A DNA stretch of 64,000 bases, from the NCBI GenBank assembly GCA_016710435.1, contig JADJVV010000001.1:1820501-1884500 (forward strand). The letters run 5' to 3'. The translations under genes and the position numbers were made by a program. This stretch comes from Hyphomicrobiales bacterium. Lineage in GTDB: Bacteria > Pseudomonadota > Alphaproteobacteria > Rhizobiales > Aestuariivirgaceae. The notes below the pieces were generated by a model, which saw only the letters and a list, made by a program, of their open reading frames with translations, was not told where the DNA came from and made no database searches. Positions within the stretch are counted from its first letter, which is position 1, and each line of letters begins with the position of its first letter. Shown piece by piece: positions 25,312 to 33,634 of this stretch.

Positions 25312-26225
25312 CCAGCACTCTCGACACACGCGAACGTCTCGCCCGCCTGCCCGTCGCCCTGCGCTGGGTCATTGCCGCGCGGCTGAAGACTGTCGGCCTG
25401 TCGCTGACGCCCGTGCTGTGCGGCTCATGGCTCGCCGCCCAGCAAGGACCGGTGCGGCCGGGCCTGGCCTTCGCCGCGGGACTTTCCGCCATGGCAATCC
25501 AGATCGGCACCAACCTGTGGAACGATGCCGCAGACGCTGAGCGCGGGACCGACACCGCCGAGCGCCTTGGGCCGCCCCGCATGACGGCGCTTGGCTTGCT
25601 CCATGCGCGGCAGGTGAAGGCTGCAGCGGGATTCACCTTCGCAACAGCGCTGGCGGCGGGCTTGCCGCTGGTGCTGGCCGGTGGTTGGGCCATCGTGCTG
25701 ATCGGACTTCTCTCGCTGCTTCTGGGCTATGCCTACTCCATGGGTCCGCTTCCACTCTCCCACACGCCGCTCGGCGAGGTGATCGTGCTGGCCTTCTTCG
25801 GCGTCATCGCCGTGACGGGCACAATGCATGTGATGGGCTCGGCCCTCACGGCCACAGGACCGGTTGCGGGGATCATGATGGGCCTGCCATCCAGTGCCGT
25901 GCTTCTCCTCAACAATCACCGCGACCGGACGACGGATGCCGCCGCTGGCCGGCGCACCCTCGCGATCATCGCAGGCGTGACAGGTTCGCGGCTTCTCTAT
26001 GCCGTGCTGGTGATGTCAGCCGCGCTGCTGTTGCCACTGTTGACGGAGCCCGCTCCGCTGTCCCGTGCGATGGCGCTGGGAGCAATGGCAATGGCTGCGG
26101 CACTGGCGGTGATCGTCTGGCGAACGCCTGTGTCAGCGGCCATCAACCGCTGCCTGCCGCTCACGGTGCTGTTTCAGTTTGCACTGTTTGCAGCGCTCGC
26201 GATGTCCGGGTTGGCTGAGGGCTGA
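25308..26225 (+). CDS. menA: 1,4-dihydroxy-2-naphthoate polyprenyltransferase (MenA)
   Basis: A 305-residue UbiA-superfamily membrane protein. It aligns along its whole length with E. coli MenA by eye: ARLKTVGLSLTPVLCGSWLA, the first Asp-rich motif TNLWNDAADAERGTD, RLGPPRMTALGLL, YSMGPLPLSHTPLGEVIVLAFFGVI, and the second motif LLLNNHRDRTTDAAAG. MenA attaches the prenyl chain to dihydroxynaphthoate in the inner membrane, the step before MenG/UbiE methylation. Most alphaproteobacteria make only ubiquinone, so its place here is unusual. The start overlaps ubiE by four bases. Confidence 0.87.
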   Translation: MTSTLDTRERLARLPVALRWVIAARLKTVGLSLTPVLCGSWLAAQQGPVRPGLAFAAGLSAMAIQIGTNLWNDAADAERGTDTAERLGPPRMTALGLLHARQVKAAAGFTFATALAAGLPLVLAGGWAIVLIGLLSLLLGYAYSMGPLPLSHTPLGEVIVLAFFGVIAVTGTMHVMGSALTATGPVAGIMMGLPSSAVLLLNNHRDRTTDAAAGRRTLAIIAGVTGSRLLYAVLVMSAALLLPLLTEPAPLSRAMALGAMAMAAALAVIVWRTPVSAAINRCLPLTVLFQFALFAALAMSGLAEG

Positions 26226-26648
26226 TCAGCAGGATTCGATGCACGTGTCGCGCTGGATGCGGTGACGCTGCGAACGCACGAGCACGCCGCGCTCATCCAC
26301 GAAGAAGATATCGAGACTGATCTTTCCCTTCTTGTCGGGAATGACGATCTGCCCTTCGAGGAAGGTGCTCGTCAGTTTGCAGTCCTGCTTTGTTTTCGCA
26401 ACATTGACCGTGACGTAGAGGTGCCGTTCCGTCGGTTGGTCGGTGAGCTTGTCGGGGACCCCTTCCCGCAGGTTCGCCATGGCCCAGCAATCCTCGCCGG
26501 GGAAGTACACGACCTTCACATGGACCTGGCCCTTTCCATCCGACACGACTTCGCTGCCCTGGTAGTCGGCATCGAAGAACGCATCTTCCGCCTGCGCGGC
26601 AGGAATGAAGAGCAGGGAGGCGAGGAGCAGGGCGCGGGTGAGGGTCAT
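26226..26648 (-). CDS. Periplasmic protein of unknown function, 140 aa
   Basis: A secreted protein with a clear Sec signal peptide (MTLTRALLLASLLFIPAAQA, cleaved before EDAFFD). The mature part of about 120 residues looks beta-rich and has four Cys (in GEDCW, KQDCK, and the closing CIESC). No family is recognised. A perfect TTGAC-N4-GTCAA palindrome lies 57-70 bases before the ATG, so it probably belongs to the denitrification regulon. ATG 26648 is chosen because the signal peptide starts there. It is convergent with menA. Confidence 0.75.
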   Translation of the reverse strand: MTLTRALLLASLLFIPAAQAEDAFFDADYQGSEVVSDGKGQVHVKVVYFPGEDCWAMANLREGVPDKLTDQPTERHLYVTVNVAKTKQDCKLTSTFLEGQIVIPDKKGKISLDIFFVDERGVLVRSQRHRIQRDTCIESC

Positions 26649-26704
26649 GGGCGGGATCCGGTTGGAGGATGCGCCCCTTATCGGTAGCAACGGATGTGAC
26701 AGCA

Positions 26705-26718
26705 TTGACAAAAGTCAA
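26705..26718. promoter_or_regulatory. Perfect FNR/Dnr-type operator
   Basis: TTGAC-AAAA-GTCAA, a perfect palindrome with the same half-sites as the nor operator, centred 63 bases before the start of the 140-residue periplasmic protein. Activation at about -41.5 would leave a leader of about 22 bases. Confidence 0.8.
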
Positions 26719-26769
26719 CCGCTGACCCGCTTCAGACAGCCCCGGACTCGGGACCGGTCTCAGGCCGCG

Positions 26770-27186
26770 TCAGGTGAGGGCACACCCATCAGCACCGGAG
26801 ACCGGCCGGAAGCCGGAAGGCCTTCGGGGTGGTGCACGGATGGGATGATTATGGTCGTTGGCGCGGCGTGGCCCAGCCACGGCGCCAAGCGAAGGGAAAA
26901 AAGCCCCTGCCACCGCCGGAGGTGCTGGAAGAACCATCGCGGCGGCGGGCAGGGGTGCATTCCCGGAACACATGAGCACGCAGACAAGGCAGGGTTCCGC
27001 ACCGGCGGAGGGAAAAGGGGAGCCGGTGTCTGCCGCTGCCAGCGAGCGGCACCACACGCCATCCAGTCCGGCGGAGTAGGCAAGGACTCCGGGGATGAGG
27101 GCCTGCAGCACCAGCACAAGAATCGCCAGCCGCGCGATGAACGAGCGCGCCCGGAAGACTCTTGAGATGGCAGAAGTGCGTTTCAT
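26770..27186 (-). CDS. DUF2946-like small membrane/periplasmic protein
   Basis: A 138-residue protein with a basic N-terminus, one hydrophobic segment (residues 17-36, FIARLAILVLVLQALIPGVLA), a Cys-rich motif CLVCVLMC near residue 70, an Ala/Pro-rich middle, and a late RAPPR. This layout resembles the DUF2946 family, often found near metal-uptake or copper genes; the function is unknown. It is divergent from nosZ and shares a palindrome with it. No strong ribosome site is visible. Confidence 0.55.
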   Translation of the reverse strand: MKRTSAISRVFRARSFIARLAILVLVLQALIPGVLAYSAGLDGVWCRSLAAADTGSPFPSAGAEPCLVCVLMCSGNAPLPAAAMVLPAPPAVAGAFFPSLGAVAGPRRANDHNHPIRAPPRRPSGFRPVSGADGCALT

Positions 27187-27254
27187 GTGGTCGAGTGGCC
27201 GGCCGTATTGGGAGCGGCCTGCGTCACATTTGCCAAGGGGCCACCTCTGCCACC

Positions 27255-27268
27255 TTAACGAAAGTCAA
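27255..27268. promoter_or_regulatory. FNR/Dnr-type operator of nosZ
   Basis: TTAAC-GAAA-GTCAA, nine of ten positions matching the nor operator. Its centre is 123 bases before the nosZ ATG and 75 before the start of the divergent DUF2946-like gene. It could serve either or both. Confidence 0.65.
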
Positions 27269-27384
27269 GGCAGCAGTTCCCGCTGCAGTGCGAAAACGGA
27301 TCAGGCGCCGGGGTGGCAAGACTCCCGCACGCCACAGGAGGTCCGGGCACAATCACGTTTCCGGCCTTCATTTGAGGGCAAATC

Positions 27385-29682
27385 ATGTTGAAAAAAATTC
27401 AAAAAGGCCTTCTCGCCGCAACTGGTGTGGCGGGGCTGGGCCTCATTCTGGCCGGGAGCAGCGCGTCAGCAGAAACACTGGACCAGGTGCTGGCCCGCCG
27501 TGGCCTGACGCAACAGGACCTGCTGGCGGCCGCCAAGACCTACACGCCGACCGGCAAGCGCGACGAATTCATCGTCTTCTCGTCCGGCGGCCAGTCGGGC
27601 CAGGTGATCGTGTACGGCGTGCCGTCCATGCGCATCCTGAAGTACATCGGCGTGTTCACGCCTGAGCCATGGCAGGGCTATGGCTACGACGAAGAATCCA
27701 AGAAGGTTCTGGAACAGGGCAAGATCGACGGCCGCGACGTGCCGTGGGGCGACACCCACCATCCCGCCATCACCGAAACCAATGGCGATCAGGACGGCCA
27801 GTATCTCTTCATCAACGACAAGTCCGCGCCGCGCATCGCCGTCATCTCGCTGCATGACTTCGAAACGCAGCAGATCGTCGTCAATCCCATCATGCAGTCG
27901 GAACACGGCGGCGCCTTCGTGACGCCGAACAGCGAATACGTGATTGAAGCCGCCCAGTATCCGGGCGTGCTGGGCCGCGGCTTTGCGCCGTTGTCGGAAT
28001 TCAACGACAAGTTCCGCGGTGCCGTCACCTACTGGAAGTTCAACCGCGAAAAGGGCCGCATCGAACCGGAGAACTCCTTCTCCGTGGAACTGCCGCCCTA
28101 TACGCAGGACCTGAGCGATGCCGGCAAGGGCGTGTCGGACGGCTGGTCCTTCACCAACTCCTTCTGCTCGGAACGCTATGTCGGCGGCATCGAGCGTGGC
28201 CGTCCGCCGTTTGAAGCGGGCTGTTCGCAGAACGACACCGACTATCTGCACATCATCAACTGGAAGAAGGCGGAAGCACTGTTCAAGGCCGGCAAGTTCA
28301 CCAAGATCAACGATCATGCCGTGATCTCGATGCAGACGCTGATCGATGAAGGCGTGCTCGCCCTCGTGGCCGAACCGAAGTCGCCGCACGGCGTCGACGT
28401 CTCGCCCGACGGCAAGTTCATCATCGTCGGCGGCAAACTCGACACGCAGGCCTCGGTCTACTCCTTCGAGAAGATCAAGGCAGCGATTGACGGCAAGAAG
28501 TTTTCCGGCAAGGACAGCTACGGCGTTCCGATCATCGCGCTGGAAGATGCCCTGCACAAGCAGGTGCCACTCGGCCTTGGCCCGTTGCACACGCAGTATG
28601 ACTCCAAGCCCTGCGTTGTCTACACCTCGCTCTACGTCGACAGCCAGGTGGCGAAGTGGGATTATTGCGAAGGCAAGGTGCTGGACAAGATTTCCGTCCA
28701 CTACAACATCGGCCATCTCGTGGCGATGGAAGGCGAGTCGGCCCATCCGGCTGGCAAGTATCTCATCGCCCTCAACAAGCTGGCGATCGACCGTTTCAAC
28801 CCTGTGGGTCCGCTGCATCCGCAGAACCATCAGCTGATCGATATCTCCGGCGACAAGATGGAGCTGCTGTATGACATGCCCATCCCGCTCGGCGAGCCGC
28901 ACTACGCGACCGCGATCTCGGCCGACAAGCTGAAGCCGCTGGTCCGCTACAAGTACGGCACCAACAGCCGCACCGGCGAGAAGCATCCTGACTCTGTCCG
29001 TCCGGGCAGCGAAAAGGTCGAGCGCAACGGCAACAAGGTCAAGGTCTACATGACCGCGATCCGCTCTCACTTCACGCCTGAAATCGTGGAAGTGGAAGAA
29101 GGCGACGAAGTGGAATTCGTGATCACGAACTCGGAACGTGCCGAGGACGAGACCCACGGCTTCTCGGTCAGCACCTACGGTGTGAACCTCTCGCTTGAAC
29201 CCGGCAAGACCGCGACGGCCAAGATCAAGGCCGACAAGCCCGGCGTCTTCTCGTACTACTGCACCGAGTTCTGCTCGGCGCTGCATCTCGAGATGACCGG
29301 CTTCCTCGTGGTCAAGCCGAAGGGCTTCAAGGAAGCAACGGCAACAGGCGCGGAAGGCCAGGCTTATACCCAGGCCGACTACGACAAGCAGCACAAGAGC
29401 TGCACCGATACGCAAGCCATCATCGACAGCGTGGTCGGTTACATCACCAGCCTGAACTTCAAGGACTATCCGGATGCGGTTGCCCTCGTCGAGGACGCCA
29501 CCGACCAGTTGAAGTTCGCCGGCGAGGCCAAGACGAAGGCGGAAGACTTCGCCGCCAAGAAGGATTGGCAGAATGCCACCCTTTGGGCGGGCCAGTGGTG
29601 GCAGTACCAGGTCAAGGCTGCGGACATCGGTCTGCGCGTCAAGACCTACCTCGAACAGAACGGCGCCAAGAAGGTGCAGTGA
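27385..29682 (+). CDS. nosZ: Nitrous oxide reductase, clade II (Sec-exported)
   Basis: Reduces N2O to N2 in the periplasm. Residues 1-29 are a Sec signal (MLKKIQKGLLAATG..., cut after SASA) with no twin-arginine, which marks the clade II form. The seven-bladed propeller carries seven His suited to CuZ: H125, H126, H174, H335, H402, H444 and H506. The cupredoxin domain (about 550-645) has the CuA motif CTEFCSALHLEM, ligands C626, C630, H634 and M637. At 765 residues it is over 100 longer than clade I enzymes because of a helical tail of about 118 residues with no heme motif. First gene of the nos cluster; GAGGG precedes the ATG. Confidence 0.96.
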   Translation: MLKKIQKGLLAATGVAGLGLILAGSSASAETLDQVLARRGLTQQDLLAAAKTYTPTGKRDEFIVFSSGGQSGQVIVYGVPSMRILKYIGVFTPEPWQGYGYDEESKKVLEQGKIDGRDVPWGDTHHPAITETNGDQDGQYLFINDKSAPRIAVISLHDFETQQIVVNPIMQSEHGGAFVTPNSEYVIEAAQYPGVLGRGFAPLSEFNDKFRGAVTYWKFNREKGRIEPENSFSVELPPYTQDLSDAGKGVSDGWSFTNSFCSERYVGGIERGRPPFEAGCSQNDTDYLHIINWKKAEALFKAGKFTKINDHAVISMQTLIDEGVLALVAEPKSPHGVDVSPDGKFIIVGGKLDTQASVYSFEKIKAAIDGKKFSGKDSYGVPIIALEDALHKQVPLGLGPLHTQYDSKPCVVYTSLYVDSQVAKWDYCEGKVLDKISVHYNIGHLVAMEGESAHPAGKYLIALNKLAIDRFNPVGPLHPQNHQLIDISGDKMELLYDMPIPLGEPHYATAISADKLKPLVRYKYGTNSRTGEKHPDSVRPGSEKVERNGNKVKVYMTAIRSHFTPEIVEVEEGDEVEFVITNSERAEDETHGFSVSTYGVNLSLEPGKTATAKIKADKPGVFSYYCTEFCSALHLEMTGFLVVKPKGFKEATATGAEGQAYTQADYDKQHKSCTDTQAIIDSVVGYITSLNFKDYPDAVALVEDATDQLKFAGEAKTKAEDFAAKKDWQNATLWAGQWWQYQVKAADIGLRVKTYLEQNGAKKVQ

Positions 29683-29691
29683 CACACGTTT

Positions 29692-29715
29692 CCGGGCGGC
29701 CTTCGGGCCGCCCGG
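29692..29715 (+). terminator. Perfect 10-bp hairpin after nosZ
   Basis: Arms 29692-29701 and 29706-29715 pair perfectly around a TTCG tetraloop, between the nosZ stop and the next cytochrome gene. Only a weak T stretch follows, so it is more likely a partial terminator or a 3'-end protecting hairpin that keeps nosZ mRNA more abundant than the downstream genes. Confidence 0.7.
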
Positions 29716-29738
29716 TCCTTCAACCAGGGAACCATACG

Positions 29739-30383
29739 ATGAAAAAGATACTTCTCGCCACTTTCGCCGGACTCGCGGTGCTCACGTCTGCCGTCTGGGC
29801 GGACGACATCGCCGACGGAGAGAAGCTCTACAAGACCAAGACCTGTGTCGCCTGTCACGGCATCAAGGGCGCACGCCCCATTCAGACATTCCCGGCCCTC
29901 GCCGCACAGAATGAAAAATACATCCTGACCCAGTTGCGCGACATCAAGGCGGGCAAGCGCGTGGGGAGCAAGGATCCCACCGGCCATCCCTTCACCGAAG
30001 GCATGTCGGCGGTGATGCATCTCGTCACGGACGAGGACCTTGTGAAGATCGCCAAATACCTCAGCAAGCTTGATCCGCCGAAGCCGAAGCTCCTTGATCC
30101 GGCACCGAGCGCCGACGACCTCACCGCGGGTGCTGCCAACTACAAGAAGCTGGGCTGCGTCGCCTGCCATGGCGCAGACGGCAAGAAGGCGAGCATTCCC
30201 AACTATCCCAACCTCGCCGGGCTTCAGCGCGACTATCTGATCCGCCAGATGACCGATATTCGCGATGGCCTGCGTGTCAACGGCCAGTCGAAGCTCATGC
30301 TCACCATCATCAAGAAGGCCGATGACGCCGCCATCGCCTCGATCGCCACCTACCTCTCGCAGATCGACCGGTCTGCCAAGTAA
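29739..30383 (+). CDS. Periplasmic diheme cytochrome c, nos cluster
   Basis: A 214-residue cytochrome c of the c4/c553 type. A Sec signal (MKKILLATFAGLAVLTSAVWA) is followed by two similar domains, each with a CVACH heme site and Met candidates in later loops. It lies just after nosZ in the place of the NosC1/C2-type cytochromes of clade II clusters, which are thought to bring electrons to the CuA centre. That role is inferred from position. Confidence 0.88.
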   Translation: MKKILLATFAGLAVLTSAVWADDIADGEKLYKTKTCVACHGIKGARPIQTFPALAAQNEKYILTQLRDIKAGKRVGSKDPTGHPFTEGMSAVMHLVTDEDLVKIAKYLSKLDPPKPKLLDPAPSADDLTAGAANYKKLGCVACHGADGKKASIPNYPNLAGLQRDYLIRQMTDIRDGLRVNGQSKLMLTIIKKADDAAIASIATYLSQIDRSAK

Positions 30384-30401
30384 CCACAAGGATCATCACT
30401 C

Positions 30402-31127
30402 ATGAAACTTCTCAAGATTGCCGCCCTCACCCTTCTCGCCAGTGTGACCTTCGCGCCGCTCGCCGGCGCCGATGATGCTCCCGCCACCGCGCCCAAGGCG
30501 TGGAACCAGGGCGGCGGCGAACAGGATGAAGCGCTCGCCCTCACGCCCAATTTGGAAAATGGCCGCGACGTCTATGAAGTCTGTTCCGCCTGTCACCAGC
30601 CCAACGGCTGGGGCCTGACCGACGGCACCTTCCCGCAGATCGCCGGCCAGCACCGTGACGTGCTGATCAAGCAGCTCTCGGACATTCGCGCCCTCAACCG
30701 CGATAATCCCACCATGTATCCCTTCGCCCTGCCGCAGGAAATCGGTGGCCCGCAGTCGATCGCCGACGTGACGGCCTATATCGCCAAGCTTCCCATGAAC
30801 CCGAACAATGGCGTCGGTCCCGGTACCAGTGTGGAAAAGGGCAAGCAGCTCTATGCCGACAACTGCGTGCGCTGCCACGGCGACCAGGGTCAGGGCGACG
30901 ATGCCAAGTATTATCCGCGCATCCAGGGCCAGCACTATGAATACCTGCTGCGCCAGTACAAGTGGATCAAGGAAGGCAAGCGCCGCAACGCCAACCCGGA
31001 CATGGTGAAGCAGATCCAGAACTTCACCGATGAAGATACCGTCGCGGTGCTGGACTACGTCTCCCGTCTGAAAGCGCCGGCCGAACTGGTGGGCGCGCCC
31101 GACTGGGTCAATCCGGACTTCCAGTAA
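30402..31127 (+). CDS. Second periplasmic diheme cytochrome c, nos cluster
   Basis: A 241-residue exported cytochrome c. After the signal peptide (MKLLKIAALTLLASVTFAPLAGA) comes a short linker, then two cytochrome c domains with CSACH near residue 63 and CVRCH near 155. Each domain has the GQHxxxLxxQ pattern of c4-like cytochromes. With the preceding gene it forms a cytochrome pair typical of clade II nos clusters and probably transfers electrons to NosZ. Confidence 0.88.
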   Translation: MKLLKIAALTLLASVTFAPLAGADDAPATAPKAWNQGGGEQDEALALTPNLENGRDVYEVCSACHQPNGWGLTDGTFPQIAGQHRDVLIKQLSDIRALNRDNPTMYPFALPQEIGGPQSIADVTAYIAKLPMNPNNGVGPGTSVEKGKQLYADNCVRCHGDQGQGDDAKYYPRIQGQHYEYLLRQYKWIKEGKRRNANPDMVKQIQNFTDEDTVAVLDYVSRLKAPAELVGAPDWVNPDFQ

Positions 31128-31175
31128 GCCCGCCAGCCGGACAACGACGAACAACAACGGAAGAAGGAATGCGGG

Positions 31176-32357
31176 ATGACCACCTCGTCACCTGATCGCA
31201 GGGCCATTGTCTATCGCCTGTTCACACTGATCGCCGCGGTGCTCATCATCGCCTCCTTCTTCTCGCCTGCCTGGTGGGTGTCGCTGACGGCGCCCAACTA
31301 TCCGGAAGCCACCTTCCCCGATGGCATCCGCATCGACTTCCACATGGACAGCGTGCGCAACGGCTGCTCCATCCGCACCTCGCAGGAGGTGGAGGAGAAG
31401 GAAGCGCTCGATTGCGTCCATGAGATGGACACCATCAACCACTACGTCGGCATGTATCCCATTGCCTCGGGTGGCCCGGTGGAAAAGGCCTATGCGCCGT
31501 TCCTCTTCTCGCTGATGGTGGTGATGCTGCTCGCCTTCGCCGCCCCCGGGCGCAAGTCGCGCATGGCCGTCTCCGTTGCTGGATACGCCGCCATTGCGAT
31601 CTGGATGGGCGTCACCATGTTCACGCCCGGCGGCGTCAGGTATCAGTCGCAGGGTTATCTCGAAGGCCTCGTCAATTCCCTGGGACAGGACACCGCCGAC
31701 AAGATCGACGATTCCAATCTCAATCCCATCGTCAAGCAGTTGAAGGAGGCCATGGCCGACATCAACAAGAAGGAGAAGGACGCTGTCGTCTCCTCCGGCT
31801 CACGCGACGATCTGATCGAAAACCTGCGTGCCAACTTCTCCCTCGACCAGAACAAGAAGCCCGCCTCCGGGCAGGAGCGATGGAATGGCAGCGGCTATCA
31901 GGTCATGGGTTGGCACTATGACAAGAGCCTGGCGCGCTGGTTCAACAGTCCCGAACGCAATGATCCGCTGGCCCGCATGATGGAGTCCATTTCGGTCTTG
32001 CTGGCGGCGACCATCGTTGGCGGCATGGCGCTTCTCATCTTTGCCGCGTGGAGCGTGCGCAGCGTCTTCTATTGGCTGCTGGTGCTGTTGCCCATGGTGC
32101 TGCCACTGGGCTTCCTCGCGGAATATTCGGCCTGGCTCTGGTGGTATGGCCACCGCCTCAACGAGATGGGCGCCTTCACACTGAAACCCTTCATGCCGAC
32201 CGTGTTCGGCGATGGCAAGGTGGCGCAGTTCACCACCCACTCCTACCCACACTATGGCTTCGGCCTGATGGTGGCGTCGAGCCTGCTATTGGCCCTTGCC
32301 GCCCTCATTCGCCGCAAGCAGTTGCTGCTGGCCGGAGAAAAGGGACCTGAAACCTGA
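31176..32357 (+). CDS. NosB-like multi-span membrane protein
   Basis: A 393-residue inner-membrane protein. Span 1 is at residues 10-30, followed by a periplasmic loop with two Cys (GCSIRTS and LDCVHEM) and His, spans near 108-125 and 130-148, a long hydrophilic domain to about 265, and three more spans, the last followed by a basic tail. It occupies the place of nosB in clade II clusters, a membrane protein of unknown role in N2O respiration. The nosB assignment rests on context. It overlaps nosD by one base. Confidence 0.65.
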   Translation: MTTSSPDRRAIVYRLFTLIAAVLIIASFFSPAWWVSLTAPNYPEATFPDGIRIDFHMDSVRNGCSIRTSQEVEEKEALDCVHEMDTINHYVGMYPIASGGPVEKAYAPFLFSLMVVMLLAFAAPGRKSRMAVSVAGYAAIAIWMGVTMFTPGGVRYQSQGYLEGLVNSLGQDTADKIDDSNLNPIVKQLKEAMADINKKEKDAVVSSGSRDDLIENLRANFSLDQNKKPASGQERWNGSGYQVMGWHYDKSLARWFNSPERNDPLARMMESISVLLAATIVGGMALLIFAAWSVRSVFYWLLVLLPMVLPLGFLAEYSAWLWWYGHRLNEMGAFTLKPFMPTVFGDGKVAQFTTHSYPHYGFGLMVASSLLLALAALIRRKQLLLAGEKGPET

Positions 32358-33634
32358 TGCGGCGCGTGGCGGCAATGATTGCGGCGGCCTGCGCTGCCTG
32401 CTTCATGGCCGCGACCGCCATGGCAGGGCCGTTGCAGGACCTGATTGACGCCGCGGCGGATGGCGCCACCGTGAAACCTCCTGCCGGAATCTACGCCGAA
32501 CACATCACAATCACGAAGCCCGTCGACCTCGATGGCAGCAGCGGCGTGGTGATCGATGGCGGCGGCGAGGGCACCGTCGTGCGTCTACTCACCGACAAGG
32601 CCACGTTGAAGAACCTCACGATCCGCAATTCCGGCCGGCTCCACAATGCCATCGACGCGGGCCTCCGGGTGGAAGGCAACAACAACCTGATCAAGGACAA
32701 CACCATCGAGAACACCCTCTTCGGCATTGACGTGCATGAGGGCGACAGCAACATCCTCCGCCGCAACGACATCTCCTCCAAGGACATGCCGCTGGAACTG
32801 AAAGGCGACTCGATCCGGCTCTGGTACAGCCATTTCAACCGCGTGGAGGACAACTTCATCCACGGCACCCGCGATTTTGCTGTCTGGTATTCCCACGACA
32901 ACACGATCAGCGGCAACCGCATCCACGGCACGCGCTATGGCGTGCACTTCATGTACGCCCACCACAACAACGTGGAGAAGAACGACATCGCCGACTGCGT
33001 CGTCGGGTTGTTCCTCATGTATTCCAACGACCTCACCATCACCGGCAACAAGTTGCTGCGCTCCTGGGGAGCCTCCGGCATGGGCATCGGCATGAAGGAG
33101 AGCAGCGGCGTCGTTGCGGCCAACAACGAGATCATGGGCAACGCCGTGGGGATCTTCCTCGACCTGTCGCCCTATGATCCGGACGCCACCAACCAATTTG
33201 AGCGAAATCAAGTCGCCTACAACGGAACTGGTGTTGAATTCTCGGCAGATTGGGAATCCAACGTGTTCAGGAACAACAGCTTCAATACCAACTTCACCCA
33301 GATCGCGGTGCGCGGCAACGGCACGGCCATGCGCGAGACGTGGGAGCAGAACTACTGGGACGATTTCACCGGCTTCGACGAAGACCATGACGGCAAGGGC
33401 GACAGTCCCTTTGAAATCTACAGCTACGCCGACCGCCTCTGGATGGAGAACCGCGAGGCGAATTTCTTCCGTGGCGGCTTCGCGCTAGAAGCGCTGGACT
33501 TCATCGAGCGCCTCGCACCCTTCAGTGAGCCGCGCCTGCTGATGCGCGAACAGAACCCGCTCGTGCAGCCGCCGGTCATGGCCGAAGCCGAAAAGAAGAA
33601 ACCAACCGACGCCCTTGAGTTGTTGCTGCAATGA
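32357..33634 (+). CDS. nosD: NosD, periplasmic copper-site assembly protein
   Basis: A 425-residue exported protein with a signal peptide (to about residue 24) and a right-handed parallel beta-helix of carbohydrate-binding/sugar-hydrolase type, shown by repeated NxI/NxF turns such as NNLIKDNTIEN, RNDIS, NRIHGTRYGVHFMY and NEIMGNAVGIFLD. NosD works with NosF and NosY to mature the CuZ cluster of NosZ. The length is normal. It overlaps the nosG-like gene by four bases. Confidence 0.93.
   Translation: MRRVAAMIAAACAACFMAATAMAGPLQDLIDAAADGATVKPPAGIYAEHITITKPVDLDGSSGVVIDGGGEGTVVRLLTDKATLKNLTIRNSGRLHNAIDAGLRVEGNNNLIKDNTIENTLFGIDVHEGDSNILRRNDISSKDMPLELKGDSIRLWYSHFNRVEDNFIHGTRDFAVWYSHDNTISGNRIHGTRYGVHFMYAHHNNVEKNDIADCVVGLFLMYSNDLTITGNKLLRSWGASGMGIGMKESSGVVAANNEIMGNAVGIFLDLSPYDPDATNQFERNQVAYNGTGVEFSADWESNVFRNNSFNTNFTQIAVRGNGTAMRETWEQNYWDDFTGFDEDHDGKGDSPFEIYSYADRLWMENREANFFRGGFALEALDFIERLAPFSEPRLLMREQNPLVQPPVMAEAEKKKPTDALELLLQ

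Noticed and set aside
27466..29685. A 739-codon frame on the minus strand opposite nosZ
   Set aside because: It is a product of the high third-position GC of nosZ; the translation has no family features and nosZ itself is certain.
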